Source: Polynucleobacter sp. KF022 (lineage in GTDB: Bacteria > Pseudomonadota > Gammaproteobacteria > Burkholderiales > Burkholderiaceae). From it: a stretch of 64,000 bases of DNA. Below, piece by piece: positions 16,787 to 24,966 of the stretch. The translations under genes were made by a program, and so were the position numbers. How positions within the stretch are numbered: the stretch's first letter is position 1; every line of letters starts with the position of its first letter. The stretch is from assembly GCF_027924105.1 (NCBI RefSeq), contig NZ_AP026972.1, positions 1,736,001-1,800,000 of the forward strand, written 5' to 3'. The notes under the pieces were generated by a model. That model made no database searches and was not told the DNA's origin. It worked only from the letters and a program-made list of their open reading frames with translations.

Positions 16787-17200
16787 TTACTTCACTAGAG
16801 GAAGAGCTGCTTCTTTCCAAGCCTGAACACCGCCATCCAATACACCTACTTCAACAAAACCCAGTTTTCGAGCTTCAGCAAGGTGCTTGCGGGAATGGGC
16901 GCCAGTTTCACAAACCAAGACAACTGGAAGCTTACGGTCTAACTTAAGCTTTTCAATGGCAGCAGTCAAACCAGATTCATTAACAAATTTGGCACCAGGC
17001 AGATGTCCGGCCTTAAAGAGCTCTGCAGTGCGCAAATCGAGCACATAAGCTTTGCGACGGTTAATCCAAATCGTTGCCTCAGTAGGCGACAAGCCTTTTC
17101 CGCCAATAAGCGTAGATAATGTAGGTAGGAAAAGCGCTGCGCCCGAAACCAACAGAAGGGCAATAAGCGCTAAATTATCAATTTGCGTGAGAAAGTTCAT
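16787..17200 (-). CDS. Membrane-anchored rhodanese-like protein (YibN type)
   Basis: About 137 residues: one N-terminal membrane helix (about 10-33) and a cytoplasmic rhodanese domain with LDLRTAELFKAGHLPGA and the active-site loop VCETGAHSR (catalytic Cys near residue 97). The family is found upstream of grxC-secB-gpsA in many proteobacteria; its substrate is unknown. ATG at 17200 and GTG at 17203 are adjacent possible starts. Only about 20 bp separate it from the divergent gpmA. Confidence 0.9.
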   Translation of the reverse strand: MNFLTQIDNLALIALLLVSGAALFLPTLSTLIGGKGLSPTEATIWINRRKAYVLDLRTAELFKAGHLPGAKFVNESGLTAAIEKLKLDRKLPVVLVCETGAHSRKHLAEARKLGFVEVGVLDGGVQAWKEAALPLVK

Positions 17201-17222
17201 CACCGGATTATAGAATGGCTCT

Positions 17223-17912
17223 ATGAAACAACTTGTCCTTATTCGTCATGGCGAATCCGCCTGGAACCTTGAAAACCGCTTCACTGGCTGGGCGGACGTT
17301 GACTTAACCCCAAAAGGTGCAGAACAGGCCCTAGCGGCAGGTGCAAACCTCAAAAAAGCAGGTTACGAATTTGATATCGCCTACACCTCGGTTTTAAGGC
17401 GTGCGATTCGCACTCTCTGGAACGTCCAAGACACCATGGATTTGATGTGGCTGCCCGTTGTGCATAGCTGGCGTCTCAATGAGCGTCACTATGGAGCGCT
17501 CACCGGACTCAATAAAGCAGAAACTGCAACAAAATATGGCGATGAACAAGTTCATATTTGGCGACGCTCATATGATGTACGTCCACCATTGCTCGAACAT
17601 GAGGATGAGCGCAACCCCAAAAACGACCCTCGTTATTCAAAACTAAATCCTTCTGATATTCCATTAGGTGAGTGCCTGAAAGACAACGTTGATCGTGTAT
17701 TGCCATTGTGGAATGAATCTATTGCGCCCGCACTGAAAGCAGGCAAGCGTGTTCTCTTAGTAGCACACGGTAATAGTATTCGCTCACTAATTAAATATTT
17801 AGATCAAATGTCTGATGAAGCAATTATGGAAGTCAATGTTCCTAATGGTGTGCCACTAGTTTACGAATTAGATGATGACCTCAAACCTATTCAACACTTT
17901 TATTTGGATTAA
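17223..17912 (+). CDS. gpmA: 2,3-bisphosphoglycerate-dependent phosphoglycerate mutase
   Basis: Interconverts 3- and 2-phosphoglycerate in glycolysis and gluconeogenesis. The 229-residue protein has the catalytic histidine loop LIRHGESAWN (His near residue 8), the FTGWADVDL motif, LNERHYGALTGLNK and the second histidine in LLVAHGNSIRSL. Full length for the family. Its promoter must lie within or next to the divergent rhodanese start; a TTGCGT / 17 bp / GATTAT pair at 17183-17211 would leave a leader of only a few bases. Confidence 0.97.
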   Translation: MKQLVLIRHGESAWNLENRFTGWADVDLTPKGAEQALAAGANLKKAGYEFDIAYTSVLRRAIRTLWNVQDTMDLMWLPVVHSWRLNERHYGALTGLNKAETATKYGDEQVHIWRRSYDVRPPLLEHEDERNPKNDPRYSKLNPSDIPLGECLKDNVDRVLPLWNESIAPALKAGKRVLLVAHGNSIRSLIKYLDQMSDEAIMEVNVPNGVPLVYELDDDLKPIQHFYLD

Positions 17913-17923
17913 AGCAAAGAGCT

Positions 17924-19357
17924 ATGCGCCAATTTCTAAAGAATTTTGCACTGATCGCCGTTGGTCTTATTGCTGGTGTAGCAGCCACGATCCAGCTTTC
18001 TGCGACCGCCCAGCAAGGCTCTCAGCTCCCGCTGGATGAGCTGCGTACACTTTCTAACGTCTTTGCGCAGATCAAGCGTGAGTATGTTGAACCGATTGAA
18101 GATAAGCAATTATTGACAGATGCAGTCAAGGGAATGGTGAGCAGTCTTGATCCACACTCCACCTTCTTAGACAAAAAAGATTTTTCAGAAATGCAGGAGC
18201 AAACCACCGGAAAGTTTGCTGGCCTTGGAATTGAAATTACCTCCGAAGATGGAGTAGTAAAAGTATTAAATCCCATTGAAGATAGTCCTGCTGCACGCGC
18301 AGGTCTCCAAGCGGGAGATTTAATTACACGTCTCGATGACAAACCAGTGCGAGGTATGTCTCTCGACAAAGCAGTCCGTACTATGCGCGGTACACCAGGA
18401 ACCAAAATTACATTGACAGTGTTTCGTAAGAGTGAAGAACGTAGCTTTCCAGTAACCATCACTCGCGCAGAAATTAAAGTTCAATCTGTCAAAACCAAAA
18501 TTCTCGACAACGATATTGCTTGGGTACGTATCACGAGCTTTCAAGAGCGCACCGTTCCTGATCTTGCTAAGAAATTAACCGATATCGCCAACCAAGATCC
18601 AAAACTCAAGGGCATCATTCTTGACCTTCGTAACAATGGTGGCGGCCTATTACAAGGCGCCGTAGGAGTCGCAGCTGCATTCTTACCCGCCGATGCCATT
18701 ATTGTGTCCACTAAAGGCCAGTCCCCTGATTCGAAGCAAGTATTCAATGCCACGCCAGCTATGTACCGTCTCAATGAGCCAGGCGACCCCCTAGCTGGAG
18801 TCCCGGCGATATTTAAAAAGCTTCCAATGGTAGTTTTGGTAAATGCCTATTCCGCTTCCGCTTCTGAGATTGTGGCTGGCGCACTCCAAGACTACAAACG
18901 TGCAACCATCATTGGAAAAACCACTTTTGGTAAGGGCTCAGTACAGACTGTTCGCCCCCTAACGAATGATTCAGCACTCAAAATTACTACCGCTTACTAC
19001 TACACCCCGAGCGGTAAGTCGATTCAGGCTTTTGGCGTTAAACCAGATATTCCAGTAGATCAAAATAAGGATGGCGATCCAGATGATGTATTGATCACCC
19101 GTGAAATTGATAGCGAGAAGCACCTGCGTAATAAGCAATCTGCTGAAGACAAACTGATCAAAGATCGTGAGCAACGCCGCCTCGAAGAGCTACAACGTAT
19201 TGAAGAAAAAAATGCCAAGAAAACTCCTGAGGAAAAAGAGAAAGACAAAAATAAGAAGCCCACTGAACTTGGTAGTGCAGATGACTTCATGCTTTCTCAA
19301 GCAGTGGCCTTTATTAATGGTCAGCCTGTAAAACGCTCATCATCCAAACTCGAATAA
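17924..19357 (+). CDS. S41 family C-terminal processing peptidase (CtpA/Prc type)
   Basis: A 477-residue periplasmic serine protease. It has an N-terminal signal anchor (about 8-28), a PDZ domain (about 90-170; KVLNPIEDSPAARAGLQAGDLI) and the S41 core with LRNNGGGL, the catalytic Ser in VLVNAYSASASEIVAGALQD and Lys in GKTTFGKGSVQT. The C-terminal 80 residues are highly charged and Lys/Glu-rich and probably form a coiled coil. Starts 11 bp after gpmA with a GAG-type ribosome site, so it is likely co-transcribed with gpmA and moeB. Substrates are unknown. Confidence 0.95.
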   Translation: MRQFLKNFALIAVGLIAGVAATIQLSATAQQGSQLPLDELRTLSNVFAQIKREYVEPIEDKQLLTDAVKGMVSSLDPHSTFLDKKDFSEMQEQTTGKFAGLGIEITSEDGVVKVLNPIEDSPAARAGLQAGDLITRLDDKPVRGMSLDKAVRTMRGTPGTKITLTVFRKSEERSFPVTITRAEIKVQSVKTKILDNDIAWVRITSFQERTVPDLAKKLTDIANQDPKLKGIILDLRNNGGGLLQGAVGVAAAFLPADAIIVSTKGQSPDSKQVFNATPAMYRLNEPGDPLAGVPAIFKKLPMVVLVNAYSASASEIVAGALQDYKRATIIGKTTFGKGSVQTVRPLTNDSALKITTAYYYTPSGKSIQAFGVKPDIPVDQNKDGDPDDVLITREIDSEKHLRNKQSAEDKLIKDREQRRLEELQRIEEKNAKKTPEEKEKDKNKKPTELGSADDFMLSQAVAFINGQPVKRSSSKLE

Positions 19358-19368
19358 TCTTAACGCGC

Positions 19369-20121
19369 ATGAATGATGAGCAGTTACTTCGCTACTCAAG
19401 GCATTTACTGCTAGAGGAAATTGATGTTGCTGGCCAAGAAAAACTGCTGGGCTCGCATGTATTGGTCATTGGCGCAGGCGGCCTAGGTAGCGCTGCTGCA
19501 CCTTACTTAGCGGCTGCAGGAGTAGGTCACATCACCCTAATGGATCATGATGCAGTAGAGCTTACGAATTTGCAGCGCCAAATCATGCATGTCGAAAGTA
19601 GTATTGGCAAAAGTAAAGTTGCCTCTGGAAAAGAGTTTCTAGAGCGCCTAAATTCCACCATTCAAATTGAAGCTATTCAAGCTAAAGCGACTAATTCCCT
19701 CCTGGATGAGTTATTGCCGAGTGTGGATGTAGTGTTAGATTGCACAGATAATTTTTCAACAAGGCACCTCATTAATGCTGCCTGCGTTAAAAACCAAACC
19801 CCATTGGTTTCAGGGTCAGCGCTTAAATTTGATGGTCAAGTGAGCGTCTTTGATCCACGCAACCCAAGCTCACCTTGCTATGCCTGCATATTTTCTCCAG
19901 ATGAGCAATTTGAAGAAGTTAGCTGCTCAAGCATGGGCATCTTCTCACCACTGGTCGGAATTATTGGTGCTATGCAAGCAGCTCAAGCTTTACAAGTTTT
20001 GATTGGTTTCGGTGAAACCTTGATGGGGCGTATGTTGCTTTGGAATGGGCGGACAACCCAGATTGATGAAATCCGCATTAGCCGCAATGCCGAATGTTCG
20101 GTGTGCGGCACGGCACACTAA
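19369..20121 (+). CDS. moeB: ThiF/MoeB/HesA family adenylyltransferase
   Basis: An E1-like enzyme that adenylates the C-terminal glycine of a ubiquitin-fold sulfur carrier (MoaD or ThiS). The 250-residue protein has the ATP site VLVIGAGGLGSAAAPYLAAAG, the DLxNLQRQ segment (AVELTNLQRQIMH), the adenylation Asp in VDVVLDCTDNFSTRHLIN, and zinc cysteines in PCYACIF and the terminal CSVCG. MoeB is the likely identity, but ThiF cannot be excluded because no thi or moa gene is adjacent. Convergent with ptsI with 4 bp between stops. Confidence 0.88.
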   Translation: MNDEQLLRYSRHLLLEEIDVAGQEKLLGSHVLVIGAGGLGSAAAPYLAAAGVGHITLMDHDAVELTNLQRQIMHVESSIGKSKVASGKEFLERLNSTIQIEAIQAKATNSLLDELLPSVDVVLDCTDNFSTRHLINAACVKNQTPLVSGSALKFDGQVSVFDPRNPSSPCYACIFSPDEQFEEVSCSSMGIFSPLVGIIGAMQAAQALQVLIGFGETLMGRMLLWNGRTTQIDEIRISRNAECSVCGTAH

Positions 20122-20125
20122 ACCC

Positions 20126-21877
20126 CTAGGACAGCAATCGCTCTAAAGCCTTGGCTTGTTCTTCGGGCTCATAAGCTCTTAAGACCCTGCCTATGCGGGC
20201 TTTTAGTAAACCTACATTAGCTTGCAAAATCTCGCGCTTCACCAATAGCAGCTGACTAAAGTGCATTGAAAAATCGGTCAGGCCCAGCGCCAACAATAGC
20301 CTTGTTAACGCAGGATCGCCAGCCATCTCACCGCAAACTGCCACGGGTACATTGGCGCGTTTAGCTTGCTCAATGATGTTTGCCAATAAATTCAATATCG
20401 CTGGATGCAGCGGATCATATAAATGTGCAACCGCGTGATCTGCCCGATCGATCGCCAAGGTGTACTGGATTAAATCGTTAGTGCCGATAGATAGAAAATC
20501 AAAGCGATTAATAAATAATGGCAACACTAATGCGGCAGCCGGAATTTCAATCATGGCACCAACTTGAATATTGGGATTGAATGCTTTGCCACGTTGATGT
20601 AATTGTTGCTTTGCTTTTTCAATCAATCTAAATGTTTCATCGATTTCTTTAGCATGCGCCAACATCGGAATCATGATGCGAGCTTGACCATGCGCTGACG
20701 CACGCAAGATCGCTCTCAGCTGCGTTAAGAATATTTCAGGCTCAGTAAGGGACCAACGAATCGCCCGCAAACCCAGTGGTGACGTGCCAGTTTGAGAAAT
20801 ATCGCCACTGCCACCTAAAGCTTTATCAGCGCCAACGTCAATCGTTCTGATATTGACGGGTAAGCCGTGCATTAAATCAACGACACGGCGATATTCTTGG
20901 TACTGTTGTTCTTCATCAGGTAAAGCTTGCTTGCGATCCATGAATAAGAATTCAGAGCGAAATAGACCAACACCTACAGCACCCAACTTCACAGCCTGAA
21001 TAGCATCTTCTGGTAATTCGATATTGGCAAATAACTCAATCTCTACACGATCAGCTGTTTCAGTTTTTGCATGCTTTAACTGCTGAAGCTTACGAGCCTC
21101 TTTTAAAACTTGAGTTTGTAGCTTGCGATATTCAGACAAGAGTTGCTCATCAGGAGCAACTACAACAACGCCACGCTCGCCATCCAATACCAGCCAGTCG
21201 CCGTGACGGATCATTTCACTCGCGTGGCGAACTCCTACTACTGCAGGAATCTCCATGCTACGAGCCACAATGGCAGTGTGCGAGGTCTTACCACCAAGAT
21301 CTGTTACAAACCCTGTAAAGGCATGCTCTTTAAAACGCAACATATCGTGCGGAGCAATATCGTGAGCAACAATAATGGACTCCACACCGATTTCACTGCC
21401 AGGCAAGAAATCAGAGTCATTCAAAGAGTCTTTTTTCTGCGCATTTAACGCTTTAATAACACGCTCAGCAACCTGCCGTATATCGTTAGCGCGCTCTTTT
21501 AAATACGTATCTTCAATATCTGCAAATTGCTCCAATAGATCATTGAGTTCAGTCGTTAAAGCCCAAGCGGCATTTAATCTTTGAGTACGAATTAACTTAA
21601 TTGGCTTCTCAGCTAAAGCAGGATCAGCCAAGATCATGCCGTGTACATCTAAAAATGCTGCCATCTCTTGTGGCGCATCCTTTGGCAAACCCTGACGTAG
21701 TTGCTCCAGCTCTAGACGCACTTGATCAAATGCATCTAATAATTTTTGGGCCTCAGCCTCTTCTTTGCCAGCCTCAACCAAATGATGGCTAACTTCTAAT
21801 GCTGCGCGCGAAATCAGTACGGCCTTGCCAATGGCAATGCCTTTCGATACTGGAATTCCGTGCAAAGCAAATGTCAT
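20126..21877 (-). CDS. ptsI: PTS enzyme I (phosphoenolpyruvate-protein phosphotransferase)
   Basis: Takes phosphate from PEP and passes it to HPr. The 583-residue protein has the phospho-histidine site GGKTSHTAI (His200), the HPr-binding helical domain, and the PEP-binding barrel with GLFRSEFLF, IMIPMLAH and the active-site segment VAVCGEMAGDPAL. Genes upstream encode HPr and a mannose-type EIIA; no sugar permease is present. This fits the incomplete, regulatory PTS known in betaproteobacteria. Confidence 0.97.
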   Translation of the reverse strand: MTFALHGIPVSKGIAIGKAVLISRAALEVSHHLVEAGKEEAEAQKLLDAFDQVRLELEQLRQGLPKDAPQEMAAFLDVHGMILADPALAEKPIKLIRTQRLNAAWALTTELNDLLEQFADIEDTYLKERANDIRQVAERVIKALNAQKKDSLNDSDFLPGSEIGVESIIVAHDIAPHDMLRFKEHAFTGFVTDLGGKTSHTAIVARSMEIPAVVGVRHASEMIRHGDWLVLDGERGVVVVAPDEQLLSEYRKLQTQVLKEARKLQQLKHAKTETADRVEIELFANIELPEDAIQAVKLGAVGVGLFRSEFLFMDRKQALPDEEQQYQEYRRVVDLMHGLPVNIRTIDVGADKALGGSGDISQTGTSPLGLRAIRWSLTEPEIFLTQLRAILRASAHGQARIMIPMLAHAKEIDETFRLIEKAKQQLHQRGKAFNPNIQVGAMIEIPAAALVLPLFINRFDFLSIGTNDLIQYTLAIDRADHAVAHLYDPLHPAILNLLANIIEQAKRANVPVAVCGEMAGDPALTRLLLALGLTDFSMHFSQLLLVKREILQANVGLLKARIGRVLRAYEPEEQAKALERLLS

Positions 21878-21882
21878 GCTAA

Positions 21883-22152
21883 TTACTCACCTTCACCAAA
21901 ACGATCATTAATTAATGCTGTAAGGGCCTGCATTGCCTCATCTTCCTTTTCGCCAACAGTCTCAAGAGTCACAGTGCTGCCAATACCTGCTGCCAACATC
22001 ATGACACCCATGATGCTCTTAGCATTAATTTGACGCCCATTACGTGACAAGAATATTTCACAAGGAAACTGCGCAGCCAACTGAGATAGCTTTGCGGAGG
22101 CGCGAGCATGTAAACCCAATTTATTAATGATTTCGATTTCTGCAATAGGCAT
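21883..22152 (-). CDS. ptsH: PTS phosphocarrier protein HPr
   Basis: An 89-residue HPr with the phosphorylatable His15 in KLGLHARASAKL and a conserved Ser46 in NAKSIMGVMML, the site used by HPr kinase where that enzyme is present. It relays phosphate from enzyme I to the EIIA gene product just upstream. Five base pairs separate it from ptsI. Retention of Ser46 suggests an HprK elsewhere in the genome (inference). Confidence 0.96.
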   Translation of the reverse strand: MPIAEIEIINKLGLHARASAKLSQLAAQFPCEIFLSRNGRQINAKSIMGVMMLAAGIGSTVTLETVGEKEDEAMQALTALINDRFGEGE

Positions 22153-22169
22153 TGTGGGATGAGCCCTTT

Positions 22170-22592
22170 TTAATCTTGGTTTACTTTTGAACCCAGGCGC
22201 AAGATTCCATGCTGCCCGCCAACTAATGCCTTTTGTGCAAGCTCTTCTAGACTCTCGCCGCGATGAGAGATGCAGCGCATCAACATCGGAAGGTTAAGTC
22301 CCGCCAACACAATCACTGGGGCATTTAATCCTGATAAGGGACCCAAAGCCTCTAACTTAGATGCAACATTGGCAGGGGTGGCTCCCATGACGTCTGTCAG
22401 GATGAGTACACCATTGCCGGTATTGACACCATAAGCAGCCTTCAGCACGCGATCAAAGCTAACCTTGGTGTCCTCGTGCGGAGGAATATCTACCGCACGC
22501 ACTCTTTCAGGTACTACACCAAAGGTATGCTCTGCAAATCCCAACATTGCGCTCGCAACAGGTGTGTGAGCAACGATGACAATTCCAGCCAT
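22170..22592 (-). CDS. PTS EIIA component, mannose family
   Basis: A 140-residue cytoplasmic EIIA of the mannose/EIIA-Man fold, with the predicted phospho-His9 in IVIVAHTPVASAML and the later segment GVLILTDVMGATPANVASKL. No EIIB, EIIC or EIID is encoded nearby, so it probably acts as a regulator rather than in transport. Start at 22592 (MAGIVIVAH) was chosen from the family N-terminus; it lies 2 bp after the gshB stop, placing it in the same operon. Confidence 0.92.
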   Translation of the reverse strand: MAGIVIVAHTPVASAMLGFAEHTFGVVPERVRAVDIPPHEDTKVSFDRVLKAAYGVNTGNGVLILTDVMGATPANVASKLEALGPLSGLNAPVIVLAGLNLPMLMRCISHRGESLEELAQKALVGGQHGILRLGSKVNQD

Positions 22593-22594
22593 AT

Positions 22595-23536
22595 TTATGC
22601 CAATGCTTTCTCTAGTATTGCCAACCAAAATTTTGGAACATCAAAATTACTTTGGTCGGTAATTTCAACAAAACAAGTCGGACTAGTCACATTAATTTCA
22701 GTGAGGTAGCCGCCAATTAAATCCAATCCAACTAAGAATAATCCACGCTGATTAAGTATTGGCGCCAATTTTTCAGCAACCTTTATTTCAGTCTCAGTTA
22801 AAGGCATTGCAACGCCTTTGCCACCAGCCGCTAAATTTCCGCGGATTTCACTACCTTGAGGAATACGGGCCAATGCAAAAGGCACTACCTCGCCACCAAT
22901 TAATAAAACGCGTTTATCGCCCTGGGCAATCTCCGGAAGAAAACGTTGAACCATCAGCGTTCTCGCGCCATTTTCACCAAGCGTTTCCACGATACTAGCG
23001 AGATTAAGCCCATCGGCGCCTACCCTAAATACGCCCATACCACCCATACCATCCAAGGGTTTGATGACGATATCTCGATGAATTTGATGAAAACGTTCTA
23101 CAGCATCCAATTCACGCGTCACTAAAGTAGGTGGAATAAGCTCTGGAAACTCAGTGATAGAGAGTTTCTCTGAGTGATCACGAACCGCACTTGGCTCGTT
23201 AAATACTTTTGCACCTTGACGAACTGCTGCTGACAGCAACCAAGTTGTATTGAGGTATTCAATATCAAATGGTGGATCTGTACGCATGAGCACTGCTGAA
23301 AAAGATTTCAGTGCTCGAGACTCAATATCGCCCAAATCATACCAATTAGTAGAACTAGGTTTGATTGCCAAAGATTGGCAATCAGCTACAACCAAGTTAT
23401 CTCTCCACAAAACATTGCTGCTTTGACAAAACCACAATTGATGTCCTGCCTCTTGCGCAACGCGCATCATTGCAAGCGTGGAATCTTTTTGAATCTTGAA
23501 AGATTCAAGAGGGTCTGCAATAAAAAGAAGGTCCAT
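22595..23536 (-). CDS. gshB: Glutathione synthetase
   Basis: Joins gamma-glutamylcysteine and glycine, the second step of glutathione synthesis. The 313-residue ATP-grasp enzyme has MRTDPPFDIEYLNTTWLL, the grasp loop KPLDGMGGMGVFRV, and the Mg/ATP region GLFLVGLDLIGGYLTEINVTSPT. It is full length. It sits downstream of gshA by 28 bp and upstream of the PTS genes in one transcription direction. Confidence 0.97.
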   Translation of the reverse strand: MDLLFIADPLESFKIQKDSTLAMMRVAQEAGHQLWFCQSSNVLWRDNLVVADCQSLAIKPSSTNWYDLGDIESRALKSFSAVLMRTDPPFDIEYLNTTWLLSAAVRQGAKVFNEPSAVRDHSEKLSITEFPELIPPTLVTRELDAVERFHQIHRDIVIKPLDGMGGMGVFRVGADGLNLASIVETLGENGARTLMVQRFLPEIAQGDKRVLLIGGEVVPFALARIPQGSEIRGNLAAGGKGVAMPLTETEIKVAEKLAPILNQRGLFLVGLDLIGGYLTEINVTSPTCFVEITDQSNFDVPKFWLAILEKALA

Positions 23537-23564
23537 TTTTGCTATTGAGAGATTAGCGTTTCAT

Positions 23565-24863
23565 TTATGCAGCTTCAGCATCTGGATCAGTGCGCTCTAA
23601 TTCCAATGATGCGGCAAGGAGAGCCAAACGGGCAACCACGCCATATAGATAAAAGCGATTAGGCGCTGCACTACCTGGCTTAGCACCTAAATCAGGCATA
23701 GAGTTTTGCTCAAATGCCAACGGTACAAAGTGCATGCCAGGGGCATTGAGATTTTCATCTGGGCCACGATCGGTATGTACTCGATAGAAGCCGCCAATGA
23801 CGTAACGATCAATCATATAAACAACTGGCTCAGCAACGGCTTCATTTACTTTTTCGAAGGTATAGACACCCTCTTGAATCAATACATCGCTGACTTCAAG
23901 GCCTTCCTTAACCACACTCATCTTATTGCGGTCTTTGCGGTTCAAACCCTTTAACTGCGCAGGATCATTCACCACCATGATGCCCATACCGTAAGTCCCA
24001 GCATCTGCCTTCACTACAACATAAGGCTTTTCTTTAATGCCATATTCGCGGTATTTCTTCGCAGTCTTTTTCAATACCTGCTCAACTGCAGTTTGCAACT
24101 CATCTTCGCCCTTGCGCTCGTGGAAATTAATATTTGAGCAACTTGAGAAATATGGATTGATCATCCATGGATCAATATCAACTACTTTGGCAAATTTCTT
24201 TGCTACCTCTTCGTAAGCAGCAAAGTGATTGGATTTACGACGAACGTGCCAGCCCGCATGCAGGCCTGGCAATAGATATTGCTCGTAAATATTCTCCAGA
24301 ATCGGAGGTATACCTGCTGATAAATCGTTATTCAACAAAATGGAGCAAGGATCAAAATCTTTTAAGCCTAAGCGCTGCTTCTTGAGTCCCAAGCGCGATA
24401 GAGGCTCCATTAATAAACGATTCCCATCAGGCAACTCAATCCAAGTAGGCTTCTTAATTTCTTCGGAGAAAGTGCCGAGGCGAACGTTCAATCCAGCTTG
24501 ACGCAAAATGGAAGACAAGCGAGCAATATTTTGCAAATAGAAAGTATTGCGAGTATGACGCTCAGGAATTAACAATAAGTTTTTGGCTTCTGGACAAATC
24601 TTCTCGATTGCGGCCATTGCAGCTTGCACAGCTAAAGGCAACATCTGCGGAGATAGGTTATTAAACCCACCTGGAAATAGATTGGTATCTACCGGAGCCA
24701 GCTTAAAGCCAGAATTACGCAAATCCACCGAACAGTAAAACGGCGGAGTATGTTCTTGCCATTCCAGCCTGAACCAACGCTCAATGGTTGGGGTCGCTTC
24801 TAGAACCTTTGACTCTAATTCGAGCAAAGGGCCGCTGAGTGCAGTAATGAGATGTGGAACCAT
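23565..24863 (-). CDS. gshA: Glutamate-cysteine ligase, proteobacterial GshA type
   Basis: First step of glutathione synthesis. The 432-residue protein belongs to the ATP-grasp-like glutamate-cysteine ligase family typical of betaproteobacteria, not the E. coli type. Recognisable segments are PFYCSVDLRNSGFKLAPVDT, LFPGGFNNL, KADAGTYGMGIMVV and VYMIDRYVIGGFYRVH. First gene of gshA-gshB-EIIA-HPr-EI. The 103-bp gap upstream holds two hairpins that end the amtB transcript. Confidence 0.94.
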   Translation of the reverse strand: MVPHLITALSGPLLELESKVLEATPTIERWFRLEWQEHTPPFYCSVDLRNSGFKLAPVDTNLFPGGFNNLSPQMLPLAVQAAMAAIEKICPEAKNLLLIPERHTRNTFYLQNIARLSSILRQAGLNVRLGTFSEEIKKPTWIELPDGNRLLMEPLSRLGLKKQRLGLKDFDPCSILLNNDLSAGIPPILENIYEQYLLPGLHAGWHVRRKSNHFAAYEEVAKKFAKVVDIDPWMINPYFSSCSNINFHERKGEDELQTAVEQVLKKTAKKYREYGIKEKPYVVVKADAGTYGMGIMVVNDPAQLKGLNRKDRNKMSVVKEGLEVSDVLIQEGVYTFEKVNEAVAEPVVYMIDRYVIGGFYRVHTDRGPDENLNAPGMHFVPLAFEQNSMPDLGAKPGSAAPNRFYLYGVVARLALLAASLELERTDPDAEAA

Positions 24864-24893
24864 TCCACCATTGTAAGATTATTAAAAGAAAGA

Positions 24894-24915
24894 CGCGGGA
24901 TCCGAGGATCCCGCG
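24894..24915. terminator. Hairpin (10-bp perfect stem) after amtB
   Basis: Perfect inverted repeat CGCGGGATCC-GA-GGATCCCGCG. Read on the minus strand (amtB direction) it is followed by TCTTTCTTTTAAT, a T-rich but interrupted tract, so it is a likely intrinsic terminator for the glnK-amtB transcript. Confidence 0.72.
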
Positions 24916-24922
24916 CTTAAAA

Positions 24923-24948
24923 CTAGGCAGCCAACCAAGGCCGCCTAG
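24923..24948. terminator. Second hairpin immediately after amtB
   Basis: Inverted repeat CTAGGC-A-GCC ... GGC-C-GCCTAG with an AACCAA loop and one mismatch. It lies 7 bp from the first hairpin, between amtB and gshA. No good T-run follows it directly. The tandem pair may give tight termination or protect the 3' end of the amtB mRNA. Confidence 0.55.
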
Positions 24949-24966
24949 TGAGGGGTAATCTACTAA

